From: Caulochytrium protostelioides
Lineage: Eukaryota; Chytridiomycota; Caulochytriomycetes; Caulochytriales; Caulochytriaceae
DNA length: 64,000 bases
Reading direction: 5' to 3'
Assembly: GCA_003615045.1 (NCBI GenBank)
Contig: ML014126.1
Span: 1 to 64,000 of the forward strand
The translations under genes were made by a program, and so were the position numbers. Of this stretch, positions 30,544 to 38,900 are shown in pieces (the stretch's first letter is position 1; the number at the start of each line of letters is the position of its first letter). The notes beneath the pieces were generated by a model. The model made no database searches. It worked only from the letters and a program-made list of their open reading frames with translations, and had not been told where the DNA came from.

Positions 30544-32763
30544 ATGGTCGGCCACCCGCCGATGGCCTCGGTATCCCAACGGCTGCTAAGCGCCGGCGCT
30601 TGGATGGCCGCGGAGCTCGACCTCAAGGGCATGGGGTCCCGACGATACCGTCTGCTACTGGCACTCGCGTCGGTGGTGCTGCTGCGGTGGGTCCTACAGA
30701 CGTGGGCCACCCGGCGCCGGCAGCGCCGCCGCTTGCTTGCCGCGCCGACCTACGACTATGTGATTGTGGGCGGCGGCACCGCCGGCTGTGTGCTTGCGAA
30801 CCGCTTGTCGGAGGACAGCGACAAGCAGGTGCTGCTGATCGAGGCGGGCCCCGACGTCGCATCGCACCCGCTCGCGGTGGTGCCCGCGGGCACGCTGCTG
30901 GCGCAGCGGACGGGCCTGAACTGGGCGTTTGAGGCCCCCGGTGACGCGCATACGCACAACCGCGTGCACCGCTGGCCACGGGGCAAGTGCCTCGGCGGAT
31001 GCACCGCTATCAACGCTATGATCTACTGTCGTTGCAGCCCGCTCGACTACGACGAGTGGGAGCAGATGGGCTGCGAGGGGTGGAATTACAAAACGTGCGA
31101 GCCCTACTTCCGCAAGCTGGAGCACTTCTGCATGCCGCCCGACGCGATCAACACGAAGCACCACGGCACGGCCGGACCCATGAAGGTCACGTATGACCAG
31201 TCGGGCCACCACCTGGATATCACGCAGGCCTTTGTCACCGCGAGCAACGCCGTCGGGATGGGCCTACGCCTGGATGGTGGGACCGCCTCCGACCCGTCGA
31301 CGCGCCACCCGCACCAGCCGGTGCATTCGCGCTTCGGCGTCGACTACAACGGCCCTATCCAGACGGGCGCGGGCGTCACGCAGTGCACCATCCACCGCGG
31401 CCGCCGCATCACGACTGCCAGCGGCTATCTCGACCCCGTCCGCGGCCGCGCGAACCTGACCGTACTGACCGAAGTCCGGGTGCTGCGCATCCTGTTCCAG
31501 AACGAGGGCCGCGCGCCGTGCAGTGGCAGCGACAGCACCGGCGCCGGCGCCGACGACGACGAGCGCACCCGGACGGACGAGAACGACGCGGCCGACGCGG
31601 CCGCCGCGATGCCGCGCGCCGTGGGGGTGGCCGTGCGCAACCGGCTCGGCGAGAACATCTCGTACCACGTCTACGGCCGCGAGATCATCCTGTGCGGCGG
31701 CGCCGTCGGCACGCCGCAGCTCATGATGTTGTCGGGTCTGGGCCCGCGCGCCGAGCTCGACCGCTTCGGGATCCCCGTGGTGCGCGATCTGCCCGGCGTC
31801 GGCCAGAACTTGACGGACCACCTGTTTGCCAGCCTGTGCTTCCGTGACCACAGCGGCGCGGCGCTCTCGCTGTTCCGGCCGTGGCAGGTCCTACAAGGCC
31901 TCAAGGACTACGTCCTCCACCGCCGCGGCGCTCTGGCGACGCCGTCCGCCGTCGCCGCGGTCTCCTTCTTCAGCACCGAGGGCTATCTGCAGGACCATCC
32001 TTCGCGCGTGCCGCCGCCCAACGGCCAGATCCACTTTATCGCTGGCGCTCTCAACAGCCTCGTCGCTGGCAACCTCGCCCTCGCGACTGCCAAGCCCCTC
32101 GGCGACCCTGCCCACCCCAGCATTGACGACGTGCTGCCCCCGCTCACGTACGACCAGTATGTGTACATGCTGTCGCCGACACTGCTCAAGCCCTACACGC
32201 GCGGCTACGTCCGGCTGGCCCGCGGGGACCCGCTCGCGCCGCCCGAGATCGTGCCGAAGTACCTCGCGGACCCGCGCGATATGGACCAGTTTGTCGAGCT
32301 CGTGCGCCAGGCCCGCGTCGTCGCCGCCGAGATGGCGCGTCGCTTCCCGCAGTGGTGCGGCAGCGAGGTGCCCGACCCGCAGCTCATGGCCGAAGTCCGC
32401 CGACTGCGCCGCCGCGCCGCCGCGAAGCAGGACGCCGCTCATACCGATCCCGAGGCCAACGACGCTGAGATCATGGCCTCGCGCGACTACATCGAGCTGT
32501 ACCTGCGTCGCCGCGCCGTGACGGTCTACCACCCCGTCGGCACGTGCAAGATGGGCCGCGACTCGGACGCATCGGCAGTCGTGACGGCCGGCGACCTGCG
32601 CGTGCGCGGCGTCCAAGGACTCCGCATCGTGGACGCGAGCGTTATTCCCTATGTGCCCGCGGGCAACACGGCCGCGCCCGTGATGATGCTTGCCGAGCGC
32701 GCGGCGGACCTCATCCGCCAGGGCTCCGTGCGCACTGCGGGGTACAAAGTCAGCATGACGTGA
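30544..32763 (+). CDS. GMC-family FAD oxidoreductase, membrane-anchored
   Basis: Flavoenzyme of the glucose-methanol-choline family, oxidising an alcohol group with FAD. 739 residues. A membrane segment at about 36-50 (LLLALASVVLLRWVL), followed by a very basic stretch (RRRQRRR), precedes the catalytic domain, so it is probably anchored with the enzyme on one face of a membrane. The FAD motif YVIVGGGTAGCVLANRLSED begins near 72. A GMC signature GKCLGGCTAINAMIY is near 147, a second FAD-contact region is GTPQLMMLSGLGP, and the C-terminal catalytic pair is His663 (YHPVGTCKMG) and Asn708 (GNTAAP). An Asp/Ala-rich insertion (about 325-355) interrupts the substrate domain. Overall closest in look to choline dehydrogenase or long-chain alcohol oxidases; the substrate is not predictable. 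Confidence 0.93.
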   Translation: MVGHPPMASVSQRLLSAGAWMAAELDLKGMGSRRYRLLLALASVVLLRWVLQTWATRRRQRRRLLAAPTYDYVIVGGGTAGCVLANRLSEDSDKQVLLIEAGPDVASHPLAVVPAGTLLAQRTGLNWAFEAPGDAHTHNRVHRWPRGKCLGGCTAINAMIYCRCSPLDYDEWEQMGCEGWNYKTCEPYFRKLEHFCMPPDAINTKHHGTAGPMKVTYDQSGHHLDITQAFVTASNAVGMGLRLDGGTASDPSTRHPHQPVHSRFGVDYNGPIQTGAGVTQCTIHRGRRITTASGYLDPVRGRANLTVLTEVRVLRILFQNEGRAPCSGSDSTGAGADDDERTRTDENDAADAAAAMPRAVGVAVRNRLGENISYHVYGREIILCGGAVGTPQLMMLSGLGPRAELDRFGIPVVRDLPGVGQNLTDHLFASLCFRDHSGAALSLFRPWQVLQGLKDYVLHRRGALATPSAVAAVSFFSTEGYLQDHPSRVPPPNGQIHFIAGALNSLVAGNLALATAKPLGDPAHPSIDDVLPPLTYDQYVYMLSPTLLKPYTRGYVRLARGDPLAPPEIVPKYLADPRDMDQFVELVRQARVVAAEMARRFPQWCGSEVPDPQLMAEVRRLRRRAAAKQDAAHTDPEANDAEIMASRDYIELYLRRRAVTVYHPVGTCKMGRDSDASAVVTAGDLRVRGVQGLRIVDASVIPYVPAGNTAAPVMMLAERAADLIRQGSVRTAGYKVSMT

Positions 32764-33407
32764 TGCGGCCGAGAGCCGAGCCGCGCAAGTGACGGTGCGG
32801 GCTTGCGGATGGTCACTTCGTAATCATAATCACCATTCGTTGCGATGGATCGTTGCTTCTTGACAGAAACCATCGGCATCCGGCAGATGATCACGGAGGA
32901 GCAGGGTCTCGTCCACGAGAAAGGGATGCGCGCGTCTCGCTGTGGCTCGTGGCGTTGCGCGGCCCGCCGGGCCCTCACGCAACGCCACGGGTGGGCCCCG
33001 CGTCGTCTCGGTCCGGCCCCCCTCGCGCACGACCTGGCGTGGCGCTCCGTCGGGTGCGCCCACCCGCTCGATCGGCATCGGCATCGCCGACAGAACGGCC
33101 GCGCGCGCGCGCGAAAGACAAAGACTACTTCGAGATCGCGGGTGAGGAAACATTCTTTAGGATCTCGCACATCCCTTCATGATCGTCTCGACCAGGCGAC
33201 CAGGTGTTCCCATCGATCTCGATGCACGATCGTCAAGGACGCGTTCCCGCGCCTCGCCAAGTACCGCGTTTTACCGCGAGGTTCCGACCGAATCGTCGAG
33301 CTCGTGCCGTCCCTGCCTTGGCCCTGGATGCTTGCCGCGCTCCACTCGATCCCCCACGCAACGCTCTCGCCTTTCGATCCCCCTGTCTCCTCGCACGGCG
33401 ACGCGCC
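32764..33407. other. Spacer with a short coding-like frame
   Basis: Between the GMC gene and the PITH gene. A frame at 32853-33182 ends in a coding-like stretch (KDKDYFEIAGEETFFRIS), but its first part is Arg/Pro-rich. I do not call it a gene. Confidence 0.4.
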
Positions 33408-34325
33408 ATGTCGACATCATCGACGGCCGCCATCACGGTGGTGAAGTCCGCCGCGGACTGGGAGAAGCTGCTGCGATCCGGCGACGCGACGCGCCTGATC
33501 GTGGCTGCGCTCATGGGCAGCGCCGCCCCCCTCGATGCGCAGCTCCTGGATCTCGCCCGACGATACCGCCACGTGACGTTCGCGTATATCAATGTCGACG
33601 TCGTGCCCGATGTCGCGAAGCAGTGCGGCGTGCCGGCCGCCAGCGCCGGATCGGGCATTCACTTCCAGTTCTACAAGAACGGCGGGAAGGTCGCCGACGG
33701 GTCGGACATGGACCATGCGGCGCTCGTGCAAGCGCTCGAGCAACACCAGGGCCCCGCGCCGGCCGGCAGTCCCGCGGGCAGCCCGCGCGGGTCGCCCGCT
33801 GGCGGCGCCGCCGGCGGCCTCGCCGGTCACGTCGACCTCGCCGAGTACATCGACAAGAGCTCGATCGAGTGCCTCAACCAGGCCACGCACCACACGGTCG
33901 CGCACGTGTTCGCGAAGAACCCCCATTTCCTCCAGAGCGACGTGGACGCGCAGCTCATCCTGTCGATCCGGTTTACGCAGAACGTGAAGCTGTCCGGGCT
34001 GCGGATTGTGGCCAAGTCGGCGGAGACGGCGCCCGCGCGCGTGCGGACGTTCGTCAACCGCGCGGCGGGGCTGAGCTTCGACGACGCGATGGCCGAGCCC
34101 GCGACCGAGATCCTGGATTTCACGGCAGCCGACTACGCGCCCGAGGCGGTGGTGAAGCCGCTGCGCTTTGTCAAGTACCAGAGCGTGTATACGCTGACGC
34201 TCTTCATCGAGTCGAACCTCGCCGACGACGACATCACGGAGATCGAGCAACTCGTCCTGTATGGCCAGCCCACCGAGACCAGCAACATGCGTGATCTCAA
34301 GGTCATGGGCCACGCTCACGAGTAA
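33408..34325 (+). CDS. Thioredoxin-like PITH-domain protein (TXNL1 type), catalytic cysteines lost
   Basis: 305 residues, close to the 289 of human TXNL1, a thioredoxin that binds the 26S proteasome through its PITH domain. The thioredoxin fold (about 1-110) is clear from VTFAYINVDVVPDVAKQCGV and FQFYKNGGKV. At the WCGPC position the sequence is GSAAPL, so both active cysteines are replaced (Ala and Leu) and it cannot be a disulfide reductase. A Gly/Ser/Pro-Ala linker (GSPAGSPRGSP) leads to the PITH domain (about 141-300) with IDKSSIECLNQ, DAQLILSIRFTQNVKLSGL and ESNLADDDITEIEQLVLYG. The start is at MSTSS (CGCCATGT). Upstream in-frame Met codons would add an Arg-rich non-conserved stretch. 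Probably a cytosolic proteasome-associated adaptor (inference). Confidence 0.88.
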   Translation: MSTSSTAAITVVKSAADWEKLLRSGDATRLIVAALMGSAAPLDAQLLDLARRYRHVTFAYINVDVVPDVAKQCGVPAASAGSGIHFQFYKNGGKVADGSDMDHAALVQALEQHQGPAPAGSPAGSPRGSPAGGAAGGLAGHVDLAEYIDKSSIECLNQATHHTVAHVFAKNPHFLQSDVDAQLILSIRFTQNVKLSGLRIVAKSAETAPARVRTFVNRAAGLSFDDAMAEPATEILDFTAADYAPEAVVKPLRFVKYQSVYTLTLFIESNLADDDITEIEQLVLYGQPTETSNMRDLKVMGHAHE

Positions 34326-35993
34326 GCGGCGCGTGTTAGCGACGATCCGATTTCCCTAATTAACGAGTGATACTTGGGAGACGATGGGGGGGCGATCCAC
34401 GGTGGATGGGTTTCCGGCGGGGGCTCGTTGGTGGATGAAGGCGTGAAGGCATGGGTTGAACGATGGGGTGGGCGACCGATGGAACCGCGGCCGGCCCGGT
34501 GTCCACCTGTGTCGTCGGCGCCCGTCGGCCAAGCATGGGGGAAGCGCCCCTGATCGCCGCCGAGGCCGCCCTTCCACATGGCCTTTCGCGACGCATCCCC
34601 ACGGTTGCGTTGCGTGGCCGCCGCCGCCGTGGCCGCCGCCGCCGTGGCCGCCGCCGCCGAGGCCGCCGCCGGCCTGCCAAGTGCCTGAGCGTATGGCTGG
34701 CCACGGCGACCCGTTGCACGGCTCACAAATCCTCCTCTCGGGCCGATGCCACCGCATCACCCGGTATGCCCTCACCCCCGGCACGGCTGTCGTGGACTCG
34801 GGGCGACATGACGAGCGCCGGCGATGCGCGGCGGTGGTCGCGGCACCGACCCGGCCCACCACGAGAACAACGCCAAGGGCGGAGCGGCGGGAAGTCGTGT
34901 GGAGCGATCCGCCACACTCGGCTAGGACCGGGCGATCTCGGCCGGTATGGCGAATGCTGGCTACCCCCCTCTTGGGGCACCGGGCGGCGACCCGCAGCGG
35001 GGGCGACCCGCCGGCGCCGGCGGAGGCGGGCCTCCGGATCGGAGTCGCGCGAGCGGGCGAGACGCGCCTTGTTGAGGGCGAGAACCACGCGCACGACCTG
35101 CACGAACCGACCGGCGCGCGCGGGCCACGCCGCGCTCGGCGGCCCGGCCCGATCCCGTGTCGCGCCGATCCCTGCGGCGGAAACTCCGATCCGCGCGGAC
35201 GCGGCGCGAACGCCTGCCGGCGGCGGGAGCGGCGGATCCCACGCGTCGTGGGGCACCACGGGCACCACGCGGCGGCGGTCACGATCGCGCGTCGCGTGCA
35301 GCGGCCGCGACGGCCGTCAGGGTGCGCCCTCATCCGGCTTTGGCGCCATGGGTCGCGCTTGCGTTCCCATACCCATGCCCATGGCCCGGACCGGCGCTTT
35401 GCCGTTTTTTTTTCCCGCATTCTTCCTTTCCTTCTGGGACGTCGAGTGGCCGTCGCTTCGTCAACCGCCACCACGTGCGGAGGCGCCATAGGCCACAGGA
35501 GGGATCGGCGGCGCCAGGTGTTTCAAACCGGATTTCATCCGTTTCAGCGAAGATTGGAGCGCTCGTGGGTGTGTCACGACCACCCGACCTGCGTTCGAGA
35601 CGTTGTCTTCGCCATTGACGGCCACTCCTACCAGACGCCCTTCTCTCATGAGGACCGCTGCTTGGCTGGTGACTCGATCTCTAACCATACAGCCGGCCCT
35701 TCACCCATCATCCAACAGCCTCACGAGACCCGTGAAACCGCCATCCCCCGCGCCTCCCGTCGGCTCTCTCCGGCCACATCCGCCCTCCGACCGCGTCCGA
35801 CGTCTTCCGTTCGGCCGCTCGCGTCCATCGTCGTCCCGAGCTTGATCGATCAAGAAGAGACGGCGGGATCGGCACCGGGCGCACTTCGACGGGGCCGCGC
35901 CCGCCACCTCGCCCGCGCGCGGCACTTGCCGTCGCGCCAATACCCATCGGTGCCGGCGCCGGTGTTGGTCGCCGCCCCGGCCGCGACAGCGGG
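34326..35993. other. Spacer upstream of the RasGEF gene
   Basis: No supported gene. Large frames in both strands over the same DNA (for example 34456-35997 plus, 34356-35489 minus) are Arg/Pro-rich or built from a 12-base repeat and match nothing. It probably holds the RasGEF promoter and leader. Confidence 0.5.
34615..34671. repeat. GCCGCC/GTGGCC 12-base tandem repeat
   Basis: GTGGCCGCCGCC repeated about four times, with drift at the ends. Confidence 0.75.
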
Positions 35994-38900
35994 ATGAGCA
36001 CACACCCGGCGGCGGCAGCCTCAGCGGCGGCGGCAGCGGCGGCCGGCCACGTCCTGCCGTCGCTACCGCACGCGCCGCCGGGCCGCACGTCGCTGCATGC
36101 CGCGCTGCTGCAGGTCTCGACCGTCTCCCTCGGGATCGCGAACCCGTCGGGGCCTTCGTCGCGGCACCCGACGGTCCATGGCTCGAGCGACAGTTTCCGG
36201 TCGTCCGACGGCTCGGCCATGGGCGTCCACGGCCGTCCGTTGATGGCGGCGGCGGCGGCGGTCGCGCTCTCGCCCGTCGGCCATCCGGGCAGCGCGGGCG
36301 CCCTCCACGACCACGGCAGCAGCCCGCTGGGGATGCGGGATGCGCCAGGCATGGCCATGGCAGCGCCACTGGCCCTGAACGCCAGTATGGCGCGGCTCAG
36401 CCTCAGCCTGGGCTCGGGCCAGGCCGCGGGCGGAGAGCCGCTGGCGGATCGGCGCGACGCGCTCGGCAGCGGCCACACGATGGCCCACGGCCTCCGCTGC
36501 GGTGGCGGGAGCGGGAGTGGGAGCGGCCGGCTCGGCGTCGCGGCCCCGGCGGCAGGTGATTGGTGCGGAAGCATCGGCGTCGCTGTCGCCGGCGACGGCG
36601 TCGTGACGACCCACGGGCCCGAGGAGGCGCCGCCCGTGGGCACCCTGCTCGACCAGTTTTTGGCGCCGGCCGAGGACGCCCAAGCCACGCTACAGGCGTT
36701 CCTCAGCCTGCACCGCGGGTTCGTGTATACGGCGCGGTCGACGCCCGCGACGCGGCCGCTGCTGGGCGGTCTCGAGTACCTGCGGCTGCGCGTGGACCTG
36801 CTGGGCATCCACTTCATGGCGCCCGACACGGGCCCCCGCGCCGACGCCATCGTGTCGCTCGACCTCGAGCGCATCGTGCGGTACTCCTACAACCACGCGA
36901 AGACGACGTTCACGCTCACGTACATCGACACGGACGGGATCATGACCGAGTATCGCTTGGTGTCGGCGCACTACCTCGAGGTCATTGACTGTCTCGGGCA
37001 AGCGATTGTGTTTGTGATCCGCATCAAGAGCAAGGAGTTCACTGAGCGCGCCGAGCGCGCCGCGGCGCTGTCCCAAAAGAACGGCGTTGGCGGCGCGGGA
37101 TCCGCCGGGGGGCCTCCGGGGCATGGCGCCGAGCTGTCGTCCTCATCACATCTCTCGCAGCTGCTGCAGATGGCGGCCATGTCGCAGACGGCGCTGCCGC
37201 CATCGGGGCCCATCATTGTCGAGGACATGCCGCCCTCGCCCTCGGAAGGAGGAGTGAGCGGGCCGTCGCCGTCGTCACCAAACGCTGCGGACTTGATGGC
37301 GCCGGGTGTGCCGTCCGCAGAGGCACAGCTCGCCAAGAAAAAGAAGGCCGCGCGCCGGTCCTTGTTCGGCAGCCTCAAGCTGCTCTCGTCCTCCGGCGAC
37401 GGCGACCGCGATGCGACCGCCGCGAAAGCCAGGAAACCACATCTCAAGAAGACGCCGCCGCCTTCGTCGCCGCTCGCGGCATCGTCCGTGCCGTCGTCGG
37501 CCGATCCGCTCGCGCCGCCCACGCACACGACCCATGAGAAGGTCGAGCTTGCCAAGTATTATATGGAAACGCGCTACAAGGCCAACGGTGGGCTCGTGAA
37601 CCCGGGACTGCTGATGCGGGCGCAGAGTCAACCACTGGCAGCGACGTCGGTCGCCGAACCGTCCGGCGTCTCGTCGCAGTCCGTGTCGCCGATGCCCAGC
37701 GCCGACAGACTGCTGTCGCCGCCCATGCCGCCCTGTGGCGTCCGCGACCGCGCCAGCGACGGCACCAGCATCATCAGGCCGGACGATGAGCAGGACGCCG
37801 ACCAGGTTTCGGCGATGGCGCGACCGCCGCAGGACGCGATGCCCGAGGTCGACATGATGAGCACGACGATGCCGGAACAACGCTACTTGCGTCGCCCGTC
37901 AGGGCAGCAGTCGCTCGAGGGGGACCCGGCCCTGAGCACCGACGGGCGGAGTCTGCCGGCCGCGCACGCGGCGGGGGCAGCATCGACGACGCGCGCATGG
38001 AAGCTGCACCGCATCTCAATGGTCCCCTCGGAGCTGCCACCGAGTCTGCCAAACGCGACCCCCGCGAAGCTGGCGCTGTCGACGACGGCGCCGCCCTCGG
38101 GCACGCTGACGAAACGCCTGTCGGCCAGTATGGGGCTGCTCGGGTTTGGCCGGACGCCGCGCGCCTCGACCGCTGCGCTGGGCTCGGACTCGGTGCACTC
38201 CGTGAGCCCCTCCGAAAACGAGCCGACCGGCGATCCCGTGGTTGCCAAAAATGTCGCCCAACCGTCGTCGCGGGAGAGCAGCACGCACGGGGATCACGGC
38301 AAAGCCTCGCGAACGGTCTTGGCGAAGCTCAAGACGGCGCCCGAGCGGGCCGAGCGGCTCGAAAAGACGGCAACGTTCGGCCAAAAACTCCGACGCATCG
38401 CGAGCGGGCAGCTGACTCTGCGCGGCGCCAAGGTCTCCGACCGGCTGTCGCCGTCGCGGTCGACGTCGCTTGCGCATGCATTTGACGCCGATGATGCCGA
38501 TGCCGCGTCGCCCTCCGAACATGCTCGCCATCAGCACGATCAGCCGCGCGCGTCGCTGAACGGCCCGCCGTCGTCCCACGCCGCCAGCGCCGCCCGGTTC
38601 CATGCGATCCAGCTCGCGTCGGCCCACTCGGAGCCGATGCTGGCAGACGCCCAGGGTAGCAGCCCGCTGGCGGCGCGGCCCGAGACGCTGGCGGCGCTGT
38701 CAGGGACGGTGGGCAAACCGCTCACGGCCCAGGGCTCGAAAGCGTCGCTGCTGGCGAAAGAGCGGCCGCGCACCAACCGGCTGTCGGCGGCGCTGACGGC
38801 GACGTTCCGCCGCACGAAGTCGCGGCACGCGTTCCTCGAAGACGTCTTTGACGGGGTCGGCGTGCAAGGCGCCCATCAGGGCAGCCAGGCAGGGCTTCAG

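Noticed and set aside
34356-35997. 377- and 513-codon frames upstream of RasGEF
   Set aside because: Gly-His or Arg/Pro repeats from a 12-base tandem repeat; no conserved sequence, and the plus-strand one overlaps the RasGEF start.
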